A stretch of DNA of 64,000 nt. It comes from Massariosphaeria phaeospora (Eukaryota > Ascomycota > Dothideomycetes > Pleosporales). Within the stretch, counting starts at the first letter, position 1; the number at the start of each line of letters is the position of its first letter. The stretch is taken from assembly GCA_011032825.1 (NCBI GenBank), contig JAADJZ010000007.1:1488001-1552000 (forward strand), in the 5' to 3' direction. The notes below the pieces were generated by a model. It saw only the letters and a list, made by a program, of their open reading frames with translations, was not told where the DNA came from and did not search any database. A program made the position numbers and the translations under genes. This document shows positions 19,797 through 30,374 of this stretch, in pieces.

Positions 19797-22752
19797 CTAG
19801 ATACGACCCTGAAGAACCGGGTTCTGATCACCAAGAGCAGTGTGGAACTGGCCTTGGCCCTGACCCTGGGGAGGGATACTACCGTTGGCAGGTGTGTTCT
19901 GGCTGAAGGCGTTGTCAACTTGGTTGGCGAAACCCTGACCAGTAGCAGTGGGCTGGTTAAGACCAGAAGAGGTAGTTTGTCCGTATCCGGTGCCGGTAGT
20001 CTGTCCATAACCAGCGCCCGTGGACTGATCGTAGCCGGTACCGCTGCCTGTGAGGTTTCGGTCGGGGCCACCAGTACGGCCTTGGGATTTGCGAGTGACC
20101 GCAGCAATCTTGGGCAGGCTGGACGTTTCCTTGGCGGATCCGATGGAGAAGACAGGGCTCTCCCACTTGTCACCCTTGGCAGCAAGGTCCTTGTACTCAG
20201 TAGCCTTGGTGCTGATGCCTCCTGGGAGGGAGATGTTCTTGAACATGGAATCGTGCTGGGTAACTGCAACATTGACATGGGTATCCTTGGCCTTCTCCTC
20301 GAGATGAGCCTTCTTCTGCTTGCCTTGCATAATACGCTGGTTTGCGGCAGAAGCATAGCGCTGGTAGATGTTCTGCACGTTTTCGGGTGTTGGGTTTCGC
20401 TTGGCGTCTTCGGTAGCCTTATCCGCTTCGGTCTTGATGTCGTAGATGATTTCATCGAGCTGGTTGACCGAGTCCTTGATCTGCTTCTCAAGAACACGCT
20501 GGATGACTGGACGCATAACCTTGAGCAAAAGCGGCTTGAAGAGGCTGAAGAGGAGCTAGAATAGATTAGTATCGTGTAAGCCAGTGGTAGGCTGGGAATC
20601 ATACCTTGTGGTTGCTCTGCTTGACCTTGATTTGAAGGTTCTTGATGTCGGTAGACACCTTGTTAATCTTGAAGTAGTGGATCTTGTCGCTCTTGTCGGC
20701 AGTCTCCATCTCCACCTTGAAGCTGAAACCACTTCCTCCCATGAAGATATCCATCACACCCTTGTCGGTGATAGAAGGGAAGCCCTGCTTGCGCTTGACA
20801 TAGTATGAAACGTCGCGGAGGTCCATCTGAACACCAGATACAGACAACATGACCTTGTTCTTGTTCTTGCTGGTGATGGACTTGCGTCCCCAGCGCCAGT
20901 AGTTGTCGGCTCCAAACTCCAGGACGTTGGGGGCGAGGTTGTCGCCTTCAATGACAAGGTTCTCGACTACAGCATCGACCATGGGATCGCTGTACTCGAT
21001 ACGGGGAATGGGAATGTATTGCACGCTCTCGAAAAAGCCGGGCAAGATTACCTCAGTGAAGTCCTTGATGAGGTGAGGCTTGAATGCGGATACACCTTCA
21101 TCGTTCTGGACAAGGTCTTCGAACAAGCGGTTGATGGAGTTGGCAAAGGCCTTGTTTTGAGCACTACGAGAATCGTGTTAGAGATGTCTAGGGAAGCACC
21201 ATGACATGACTTACTCGGCATCAAACTGCTCACCGACGAATTTGAACTCGTCAGCGATGCGATCAGTGTGACCTCGGTAACGGCCACGCAGCAAATCATG
21301 ACCGTGGTCGTAAATTTGATTCCACTCGTCATTGCAGGAATCCTCCATGATGAAGCCCTGCTGCTGCAGGCATTTCCGGATGAAGGCATCCAATTGCTTG
21401 AACCAGTTCTTCAGCTCCGGATCGCGGTCGGCATCGCGATAAATCTGGTTGATCGAGTCGATAACATCATCAAAAGAGGTGCTGTTGGCGAATCGCTCCA
21501 AGAGGGTCTTGATGTGTCAGCATTTGAGTGTTCTGGCTCAAACGATCGAGGACTACAAACCTTGAGATCGGCCTCAGCCAGTTGAAGAGCACCATCTTGA
21601 TGGGCACCTTGAACGGATCCCTTGCTCTGAGCGGCCAGGTCGCGGCCGTGTCCAGCATAGCGTTCTGCTAATCCGAGCAAGGTCTCAATAGCTCGCTGGT
21701 AATCCTGGTGACCTTGTACCTCGACAACCATCTTCTTAAGACGCCAGATGGTCTGGTCGCGGCGCTCCTCTGGCATCTTGCCCTTGAGGTAGTTGGTGGC
21801 ACGCTCACGTTGCCTCCGCGCACGCTCCTTCTCCTCGTCTGGGATGTTGTCCGAGAGTGCCTGCTTGGCCTGGCCCAGACCCGCCTGAGCATCGAGGCCA
21901 GTGTTACCGCCCTGTTGACCTTCGCGGGCTGCCAGATCGGCGGCATCGGTAGGGTCACGGGATCCCGAGGGATGAGTAGCTTGCGTAACATCGCCAGCAG
22001 CCTGCTCGGCATCCTTCTTGCCAAATGGAGCGCGCGACTTCAACTGACCTTGAATGTTCTGCTTTGACATGTCGGGAACATCGTGCCAGGTGTTGTCATC
22101 GGCTGGACGGTCAATCTGAGAGAGCTGCTCGTCGGATGGGTTAACACGGTTCGCCGTCTTGGTAGCGGCGTCACCCGCAATATCGCGCAGCAAAATGGTA
22201 GCATCAGAAAGGAGCTTTCTGAATTGGCCGTTTGAAATCACGAGCGTGCCGAGAGTGCGCAGACCCTCCAGTGCTTCGTTACCGTGTTGCTTGGCCGTGT
22301 CCTTGTCGACAGGCGCGCCGGGCACGGCGGTGTTGCCGGCGGCGCTGATCTGCTGAGTCTGGTAGATGAAATCCTGGAGAAGATTGCCCTCGTTCTTGGT
22401 CAAGAGCAGCAGCTTCGCCTGCTCAATGACGTTGCGCAAGTCACCGACGAGCTTTTGTCCTTCGGTCGAGAGCTTCTTGGAGGGTGAGGCCAGGCCTCGC
22501 GACGCCAGCGCGGAATTGAGCGCGACATCGATCTGCTTGTTGGAGGGGACCTTGCCGTTGGCGAAAGCTAGATGGCTGAATCAGTGGCTGTGGGCGTGTT
22601 ATGGTGTCGCGTGAGGGCATGTGCGGACGCACCATGGGGGCTGGGCGGGCGGACGTACCTGAGTAGATGCCGTACATCTGCAACTTGTTGTTGACATCGG
22701 CCTCCTTCTGCTTGAGGTCCACTGGACGGTTGACGGCTTTTGACGACGACAT
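19797..22752 (-). CDS. HAM1-like protein (HAM1_N/HAM1_C domains)
   Basis: Five exons: 22752-22659, 22567-21561, 21507-21215, 21163-20605 and 20555-19797, with introns of 91, 53, 51 and 49 nt, giving 903 residues. The start is MSSSKAVNRPVDLKQKEADVNNKLQMYG. The N-terminal half is helical, with a Gln/Asp/Ala-rich disordered insert. The region SVQYIPIPRIEYSDPMVDAVVENLVIEGDNLAPNV, followed by YYVKRKQGFPSITDKGVMDIFMGGSGFSF, is the lipid-binding-like beta-rich core of fungal HAM1-like proteins. A helical segment (RPVIQRVLEKQIKDSVNQLDEIIYDI) and a long Gly/Thr/Gln-rich C-terminal tail follow. From family knowledge these fungal proteins are linked by name to hyphal anastomosis, and the core is reminiscent of SMP/BPI-type folds. 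The exact role is unproven. All junctions restore frame. Confidence 0.85.
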
Positions 22753-24998
22753 GATGGGTGGACTCAATCAGGAATGGGGGTATCAAAGAACGCAGACGCA
22801 GAAAACAGATGGATGATTGGAGGCGTAGTGTGATGGGCGAGGTTTGAGGGAGATGGGTATAAAGGGTATTGATGAGGAGGAAAGGGTGCAGGCGGCGGCG
22901 TTACAGACAGCTTTATTTGGAGAGGGCGGTGGGCGGGCGCGTTGCCGTGGCACGCAGCAGGCGGGCATGCAGGTTTGGAGTGCTGGCGACGTCATAGCTC
23001 CGTCGCCCGCAGAACGCAGAACTCGCCGCCAAGGCCGCCTGGACGTGTTCACTCACACTCGCACTGCGTGTCTGCCAGCGTCGCTCGCCGCCGTCCCCGC
23101 AGCGGAAAGCCTGGATTGCGATCGATCGAGGCGCGGCCGGCGACAGGCCACAGAGGTCACCGCGCGCGGTGCGGCCGACCCCAATCTCCCAGCTTCCTTG
23201 ACCCCGGCCCTGGCGACAACCCCTTTGAGGCCGGCCTTGCTCGAACAAGACGTGTGCTGGCCCTGGATGACGGCGTGTCACGGCTCGAATCACGGATCGC
23301 CTGCCAGGATGGATGGGTGGACTCGCCCAGCCGTGCGTCATAGCTTCCTTCGCGTTGTAGTTCCCAGATTCCCATGCGCCTTGCACAATGCCATGTCGCG
23401 CTCTCGCCGTCCTGGACCTGGCAGTACGTCCAGCGACTCTACTCCGGCGTACAGGATATGGCCCAGAGACTGCCTCCCAAGCGTCTGCCCGGCGGCGCGA
23501 GCATAGTGGACAGCAGCGCGGCCGTCCCGCTGCAGGAAGGAGCCAGCGACACCCGCCATGCACCCTTCCAATTTCAGACATCACCCAGCCCACGCCACAG
23601 GCCCGAGCTTGCCACGGGCTACGGCTCCCGCCAATCCAATTAGCGCCCTGTGGCGTCGCTGCCACTCTGTCATGACAGATGACGCACCCCCTCGCCACGG
23701 TCACGATGACGACGACATCAGATTGCCCACCGCACTTCGTCCACGCCGTCCCCGCCGTCCCCACCACCTACCGTGTCTCCTGATTGAGCTGGCACACGGC
23801 TCGTCGTGCAGCCGAAGTACCTCGTCGCCCTGAATTTTGTCTAGTTCCCAGCCGGTTCATGAGTCTTGGTCGCCAGGGGACCCAGAGCGTTGGAACCCGG
23901 TGCTCGGTTTAGGCCAAGTGCACCTGTCTAGCTGCCTTGGCAGCCGTCAATTCACAATCCAGCTAAGACATGCAGACACCCTTCTCCCAGGGGCCTTCTG
24001 TAGGTACTCTTTACGAGACTCTGGCCGGAGTAACGTAGATTGAACATCATCCAATGCTCCAGAATATCTGCCTTCGCTCTCCTCCAAACCCGCCCCCATC
24101 TGTGACAGCATGACTCCCCTTGGATCCTCACCGCAATTCCAACATCTACTGAGCACTAGAGGCAATCCATGAATCAGACCAACTTCTATATGTTTAGCAC
24201 ACGCTTTAGTTAACGTGCCTATTAGTAAGGTCTAGTTAGACTTTAACGTAGCTCTTCCTAGTCTACCTAGCCTATGTTCAGAAGCCTATGCCCTCGAAAA
24301 AGCAACACAGTGACACATTTAGATGGCTTGCTGACCAGGAAGCATACTGTTCTTGACTCTCGATACAACATCACGTACCAAGAGGATATGGCTTCCGACT
24401 TTCGACACAGTCGGCATACTCAGCAGCGTTGATCTGCGGCATTCTGGTGTCTGTCTACGTTTCTGGCAGGTATTATGGTAAGTTCTGTACCGCAAGGCCA
24501 TGGGCCATGGGGCATGGTACCACAGCAAAACTCGGACTCGGACCGCAAACAAGAGTGTGGGATGATGCTAGGTCTTGCATTGTAAGATTTCGGATGATAC
24601 CTCTCACAATGCATCATTATTCTTACCATCTCCAAAGCAATGGTTTACCTCTTGCATGGGACAGCAAAACGCAGCAACCTTCTCAATATAACGAATTCTT
24701 TTTTCACTACTACGGCATTGAGTTGGTTGGTCGACATCAGATATGCTCGACAACTACCTTCGCTAACAATTGGTTCAGACCTTAAACACTGTAGACTTCA
24801 TTCATCGTCGTAAATAACATCCGCGGCTGATTGAGCCACACTCTGAACAGTATGAAAAAGAAGTATTCAGGTCTGGCAAGCAGTTTGCAGCAGTCTCACC
24901 CATTGTCTAAGACAAGTAAGGGAACTATATAAGAAGGCCTCCTGACTGCAGCTAGAATCTATCGATTTCACTACGTCTTTCCCAGGGTTGCTTTTACA

Positions 24999-25160
24999 AT
25001 GCCATCTACTACCAAACAATAGCTCGACGCATCGAGTAAACGTAAGCTGATATATTCAAGACCAGCTACCAGCAGTAACAGTTTTCTTCTAGTCATTCCG
25101 CGTATACCTATGGCCACTGTATTTTCATGCTCCAACATCGCGTCCTGTCTGACACGATGA
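24999..25160 (+). pseudogene. Short ORF with promoter-like upstream region, broken by TAG
   Basis: A TATATAAG element at about 24926-24933 is followed, about 70 bp on, by an ATG at 24999 that reads MPSTTKQ, then TAG (25020-25022), then a further roughly 45 open codons in the same frame (LDASSKRKLIYSRPATSSN...). I recognise no family. The arrangement could be a broken small gene or coincidence. Confidence 0.2.
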
Positions 25161-25928
25161 ACCGTACTAGACCATAGTATAGTATGCGACTACTGACATT
25201 GGCCTCCGGTGGCGACACTGCCAAAGAAATTTAGAATTCCCGATCTCGACAAGAGCTCTTATATATACGATCATACACACCAGCACAATCGCGATGATAC
25301 CGGCCCCAGCCTCGAGAGATAGGGGTATATCGCCGCCGGCTCGCGAGAAGCCAGACGTGCAATGCGACAGTGCTTGGTCCTACTATCGCTATCCAAGGCA
25401 TGCCCGAAACGATGCACCAGGGCTTTGCTGCAACTCCAATCGACTCGCCAATCTCCGCGATGAACTCATGGCTAACAATGTGGTCTGCTTATTACCTAGC
25501 AAAGCCAGAATGCAGTAGTAGCCAGGACCCGCAACGACGCGTTGGGTCTGTTCTCTCGGCGGATGTTATGAAGCTAAAGTTCGCAGACTGGATTTGGGCT
25601 TGGAAACTAGAGACGACACAAGGGCGTCGTGGAGTAGAAGCCAAACGGAAGGTCTGCTATAATGTCCTCCTACACTGAAGAAGATGCACCTAGAGAAATC
25701 CACCTCTTCAATCTAACAGAAAAGTCTCGAGCCGGCATATCCCCTTCCAGTATCATCAAAAGTCTTTTTTTCTTCGCAAAGTCGTAGAAGCAATGCGTTG
25801 GCAAATCAGGATCAGCATCAGTGTTCATGGGGAAAGGTACCTATAGTAACCACAATCTGTCACCGCACCAACCTCGCTACTTTCAACACAACGCTTCACG
25901 TACTGCAATTCCAGCATTGTTTACGCCA

Positions 25929-25936
25929 CTTATATA
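25929..25936 (+). promoter_or_regulatory. TATA-like element upstream of the SRR1-like gene
   Basis: CTTATATAATG lies about 70 bp before the chosen start codon at 26005. Spacing fits a focused fungal promoter. Inferred only. Confidence 0.35.
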
Positions 25937-26004
25937 ATGCTCTACCTTCGCTCGAAACCTTTCGTGCCCATCAGATCATCTTGTTATACACATATCAATA
26001 CACA

Positions 26005-27324
26005 ATGTCGTACGCAAGCTCCAACATGTACAGCATCTTGTCCTTTGCGGACTCGGACACAACAAACGATTCCGAAAACGAATCCTCCCCCTCTGAGCAC
26101 CAGGTTCTCGAGGAGGACTACGACAGCAACGACGACGACGACAACGACGACGATGAGGAGAACAGGCTGAGCCCTTACGAAACCACACCGGTGGACCTGC
26201 TCGCCCTCGACGACCACGCCACCCCAATCTTCACCCGCGCAGTACTCAAGGAAATCGCAGCCCACAAGGCCAAACTCATCGCGCACTACGCCCAACGGCC
26301 CGAAGCGCGCACCCTCCAGACCCTCACGCGGAAAGACCGCCACGGCAACGACTGGACCATCTGGACAGCCTCCCAGCGCGACGGCGACCACAAAGACAAA
26401 GACTCAGCCAACGCCCCAAACCGGGACCCAAACAGCGTCGGCATCGACTACCGCTGCCGCGTGCACCTGCACCCTTCCAAGATCCTCGGCGCCGACCACT
26501 ACAACGGCGCGCTGCTACACTCCGAAGGCCCCAAGTCGCCTCCGCCCTTTTCCTTCTCCAACTACTACTGCCCACGCGACATGCAGCACCTGAACCCGGA
26601 GCGCATGGCCGTCTGGCGGCGGCGCCTCGTCGCCACTAAACATCTCTGGAAGGCCAGCCAGTGCCGCGTGGAAATTGGAACAATGTTCCGTGACGCGGTG
26701 CCGTGGGTGGCGCCGATCCGCAAGATCGTGTGTATAGGACTCGGTTCCTTGGGCTCGGGAAGTGACGACTGGTATGCGTGCGTGATGCAGTACATGGCGG
26801 CGTTCACCATCAAAACGACGCTGGACGCTGCGTACGCGAAGACGAATCCCGGTTGCGAGCCCATCCGCATCATTGCCCAGGATCCGAATTACATGGGGAA
26901 GGACCGGGTGCTGCTGAACGGGCTGTTCGACCCCTCTGGAAGGGAGAAGATAGACTTCGTGAATGATCCGCACGGGCTGCTGGCCATTGACGAGCAGACG
27001 CTGGTGATGACCGCGTTTTTGCCGCACGGAGTGCCGCTGATGCAGATTGTGGCCGATATGTTTCCACCGGGCGGCGGGCCCGCGGGGTTCATCTGCGACA
27101 GGATGGATCTTAACGTGCAGCAACGTATGTATTCACTGAGGGACCGGTCGTCGCCTGGGGTGGCTCGCATGTTGCTGCAGGGCAGGCAGTATCGGAATCT
27201 GACGGCGGCTTTTGACTGGCATGTGCCGGAGCCTAAGCTGCTCGAGGACGTGTATGGGGCTCGGGATCGGGGGCGGTGGTACTGGCTCCGGGATATGAGC
27301 TTGTGGCTGAAGCCGAAGGAGTAG
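26005..27324 (+). CDS. SRR1-like domain protein
   Basis: A single exon, 439 residues from the ATG at 26005 (MSYASSNMYSILSFADSD). The frame is open further upstream, but without an ATG and without family sequence. Residues about 30-65 are very acidic (a run of Asp/Asn). The C-terminal half carries the SRR1-like domain: RKIVCIGLGSLGSGSDDWYACVMQYMAAF, then IRIIAQDPNYMGKDRVLL, then GLFDPSGREKIDFVNDPHGLLAIDEQTLVMTAFLPHGVPLMQIVADM and GPAGFICDRMDLNV. SRR1 was first described as a plant circadian/light-signalling regulator. Fungal members with this domain are common, often expanded, and uncharacterised. The upstream region has a TATA-like box. Codon use is GC-rich at third positions. Confidence 0.85.
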   Translation: MSYASSNMYSILSFADSDTTNDSENESSPSEHQVLEEDYDSNDDDDNDDDEENRLSPYETTPVDLLALDDHATPIFTRAVLKEIAAHKAKLIAHYAQRPEARTLQTLTRKDRHGNDWTIWTASQRDGDHKDKDSANAPNRDPNSVGIDYRCRVHLHPSKILGADHYNGALLHSEGPKSPPPFSFSNYYCPRDMQHLNPERMAVWRRRLVATKHLWKASQCRVEIGTMFRDAVPWVAPIRKIVCIGLGSLGSGSDDWYACVMQYMAAFTIKTTLDAAYAKTNPGCEPIRIIAQDPNYMGKDRVLLNGLFDPSGREKIDFVNDPHGLLAIDEQTLVMTAFLPHGVPLMQIVADMFPPGGGPAGFICDRMDLNVQQRMYSLRDRSSPGVARMLLQGRQYRNLTAAFDWHVPEPKLLEDVYGARDRGRWYWLRDMSLWLKPKE

Positions 27325-27900
27325 GTTTGAGAGAAACTGAATTATGGCTGTGCTGTATAATTGACTTTTTTACAAATTACCTTGATTGCGCTTTGAAGAA
27401 TTAAATTATGATGAATGTATTCGTTCCTGTTGGCAAAAGTGCGCCTCAAGTGGCCTAAAGACGATGAAGAACTAAGACAGGTTTCGTTTGCCGTATTTGC
27501 ATTAATTGGCATATTTGTGCAAAGACAGCGAACAAAAGATGCGGGGGTTACTGATAATCTGTTAGCAAATGAACAATATTGAGAGTTACGCAGAGGTCCT
27601 TACAGTTAGCATTAATTTGAACAAGAATACGTTGTTCTAATGTGTTTGTCGCCCGAATTCCGACGACCATAACTGTGCATGGGAACTGCGAGTTAAGGAA
27701 ATAACGATTTGTATTGGGGGTTTCTAATCAACGAGCGGATATCTAGGTACTTTGGGGGCTGGGATATATAACAACCTGGGGGCAACTGGTTTGAAAGAGT
27801 GTATGTAAAGAGAGCTAAGAGCCGGAAAAGAACAGAAGCACCGTAAGGACAGTCATGAGTTGGGGAGATGTAGGAGAGAACAAAGTATGTCGATCTAATG

Positions 27901-27973
27901 CCGCTGTTGAAGCTGGGAGTGATGTGATCCAACTGGCTAGTTATGGTTGAACACATCTAAGCTTGATATTGCG
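27901..27973 (+). repeat. Direct repeat, copy 1
   Basis: Starts CCGCTGTTGAAGCTGGGAGT. It matches copy 2 (28041-28122) over about 73 bp, with most differences being transitions and one short insertion in copy 2. Confidence 0.75.
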
Positions 27974-28040
27974 CAGTCCTTTAGAGGATTGAATGAGAGT
28001 GAGATATGAGAGAAGATAAAGAACGCATGTCAATTTCACT

Positions 28041-28122
28041 CCGCTGTTGAAGCTGGGAGTAATGTGATGATGTGATCTAACTGGCTAGTCATAGTTGAAT
28101 ATATCTAAGCCCGGTATTCTGC
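28041..28122 (+). repeat. Direct repeat, copy 2
   Basis: Starts with the same 20 bases as copy 1. It differs by A/G and C/T exchanges (e.g. GATCC versus GATCT, GAACACATC versus GAATATATC) and by an 8-bp internal duplication (ATGTGATG). Confidence 0.75.
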
Positions 28123-28163
28123 ATTATACTTAGCATGGACCATCACTCGGACGATCAAGAGAC

Positions 28164-29604
28164 TCACCAATATTGACGATATAAGCGCCTCTGAACAGTA
28201 GGCATGATGTCGTCGAACAGCGGGTGAGCTCCAAATTGGGGCCACAATCTGAGAATGGCTTGACGATGTGGACGGAGAGGCTCGTAGTCTCTCAACATGT
28301 GAATGTGATGGTCATTCGCCACCAAGCCTGAGCAAACAGAACAGTGATATTGATCGCTGAGAGGATGGCGATGATCCCATGTGATATTCCAGTGATGACC
28401 TGCTCTCCAATGTTGTCCGCAAACCGAGTTTCGAAAGCTTCTAAATTGTTCGAGGTCTGTCATCAAATGTTTGCCCTCCAAGTGATCGACGAACATATCA
28501 TGGGTCTGTGAACTCTCGCTACAGACTGGACAGATTATATCTCCTGTGAAAGGAATATAGCCCCTGTCAGTGATCGTTTTATTGTGCTCCTTACGATCAC
28601 CAAGAGCGTGACTGCGAATATGATCTGGCATCGACCACGGCTTGAGCATTTGGTGACAAGACTTGACTGGACACCAATTATTCCAATCTGATCGAGAAAG
28701 TAGAAGGTTGGCCGTGTAGTGGTTACGAGCGTGAAGGCTGGCAAGAGGCAGAGGTAAAGGCCCCACTGTACAAGAAGGTATTGTACATGATATTTGATCG
28801 TCCTTGGTATGGCCCTGCTTCATATGAATGCGGATTTTGTCCAGACGGTAAAAGGTTCTTGGGCAGAGTTGAAAGGGGCACGAGTAATTCCCAAAAGTAG
28901 TGTGCTTGTTCATGTGTCTTTCAAAGTCGTACTTTCGGTTAAAAGTTCCACGGTATCTGCAACCAGGATGTTGGCATCTAAGTCCGGTGTCAGGAGCCGT
29001 AATTCTACACGCATTAGCGATGGAACCTTTTGCACTTGGGCCGTATTTACTTCTCCTTCTTGGGCCGTCGAGCGCGGTCCTCCAGGACAACTGCCCTGCT
29101 TCTGAACTCGAAGTTTTCCTGCGGGGCAGCGTTGGGAACATTACTGGGAACGTTGTTGGGAAAGGACATGGACAGTGAGAGGTCAGATATCGGCTGGGCA
29201 TCTCCGAGGGATGTGCTAGCAGTTTCAAAGTTCGTCGAGACGTTTGACCACAGTGGGACTTGGTAGGCGGGCCAAGCATGTGGATAGGTATTGACAAGGC
29301 CGTACGTGATAGGAAAGGAGAACTCGTGAGATGACTGAGCGGTAGGCTGAACATTTTGACCAAACAAGCCAAGACTCATTGACGGGTTTATCGGGGCGTT
29401 CAAGCCTGAAAGAAGGTGGAGATTGGACAAATCATTCATTGACGGTTGTCGGACTTTGCCCTCTGTCAGCCCCTGGCTTTTTTTTTACTCACCCAAGTCC
29501 TGATTCGCGTTCAGGAACTGGGCGTCGCCCTGGCCAGGATAGTCCTACAAGAACTGCCTGACCGCTTCGTCCATATTGAAGTCGAAGGACTCTGGTTGGT
29601 CCAT
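28164..29604 (-). CDS. C2H2 zinc-finger protein with an in-frame TAG in exon 1
   Basis: Three exons keep one frame: 29604-29493, 29462-29051 and 29004-28164 (introns of 30 nt by the simplest reading, 29463-29492, and 46 nt, 29005-29050). The zinc-finger region is in exon 3: RCQHPGCRYRGTFNRKYDFERHMNKH, then SCPFQLCPRTFYRLDKIRIHM and further Cys/His pairs (CPVKSC...HIRSH, CPVCSES...HLEGKH). This fits a DNA-binding regulator. Exon 1 starts MDQPESFDFNMDEAVRQFL and then has TAG (29547-29545), after which the frame goes on coherently (DYPGQGDAQFLNANQDL). The next in-frame Met is at 29439 (MNDLSNLHLL), which would leave the fingers intact. The first intron is unusually short, so that junction is less certain. 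Target genes are unknown. Confidence 0.65.
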
Positions 29605-30374
29605 GGCCGGGGGCGGCGTCTGCAAGGTTGCGTGGAAGGGCGCAAGGCTCGGCGGCCGGTGAGCAAACGGACGAGGCTGAGAAAGCCAAGACGAGAGAGA
29701 TGAGGCGCTGTGATTGGACGAAAGAAGGCGGGAAGACGTGAAAAAGGGTCGGGGGGTGAGAGACATTTATCATTGTAGAGGAGGCTGGTGCTTACAGATG
29801 TGGGTGTGACAGGGGTGGGAGAGGGCAAAAGCGGGCAGGTGCGACCGGCGGCAGGTTGCACACTGGTGGCAGGTTGGCTTTTGTGTTCGAGATTATGTTT
29901 GCTGGTCATTGCAGCTGTCCTGTTCATTCCTTAGCTACACGTCAACGGCCATAAAGTAGTACTAACTTAGCTCGGTATGTTGTTGGCTATCCCGCCCATT
30001 CCCTTCTCTCGAATCGGCGAACGCCTTGTTCAGTGGCTAGGCGACGTTGGCAGCCCTCAGTGCTTTGAATAATGTGATAATTAAAATGGTGCTATTGATG
30101 TTTATCATACTGTAGCTCTTCAACGCTGATATAAAAAGGTAGCTAATATCAAGCCACGAGTCTGTGTCCTGGTCTCTGCAAAACGCCGGGGTATTTGAAC
30201 ACATTGTAACAGCCGACCTCCAACATTCGTTATTCTCATAACCACAATCTTGCAAGCACATCCACTCTTGAAGGCTGTGGCTTCATCATTTGTACTGGCA
30301 TGCCAATCTTTCGCTCCCTTCCAAAGTGAAGTGGGAGGACCATCGACATATCCAAAGCAAAAATTTCGTCCTCT
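29605..30374. other. Intergenic, upstream region of the zinc-finger gene
   Basis: No gene recognised. The frame of zinc-finger exon 1 stays open upstream to an ATG at 29766, but the sequence there is Ser/Pro-rich and composition-driven. The remainder is the 3' flank of the CDT2-like gene, with a TATAAAAAG word near 30131. Confidence 0.4.

Larger units (their letters stand above)
22753..26004. other. 3.2-kb gene-free stretch, GC-rich then AT-richer and degenerate
   Basis: The largest gene-free part of the window. From 22753 to about 23850 it is GC-rich, with long mutually overlapping open frames on both strands (up to 284 codons) that show no domain and look composition-driven. From about 24170 to 25000 it is AT-richer and scrambled. 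A short coherent piece (YGFRLSTQSAYSAALICGIL, plus strand near 24390-24450) may be a decayed membrane-protein segment. TATA-like motifs occur at about 24925, 25258 and 25931. The first two precede short ORFs described separately or below confidence (74 codons at 25294-25518); the last precedes the SRR1-like gene. Confidence 0.35.
27325..28163. other. Intergenic with an imperfect direct repeat
   Basis: Convergent 3' flanks. It contains a roughly 75-bp direct repeat (separate entries) and is otherwise AT-richer without coding signal. Confidence 0.4.

Noticed and set aside
19755..20564. 269-codon open frame antisense to the last exon of the HAM1-like gene
   Set aside because: It exactly mirrors a well-supported exon. 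It is Leu/Val/Gly-rich without a domain, a typical complement-strand shadow.
22844..23767. Overlapping 220- and 284-codon open frames on both strands
   Set aside because: GC-rich sequence lowers stop frequency. Both are Arg/Ala/Pro-rich with no ordered segments and overlap each other.
27325..28163. A MITE or transposon around the direct repeats
   Set aside because: No terminal inverted repeats or target-site duplications were found, only two diverged direct copies.
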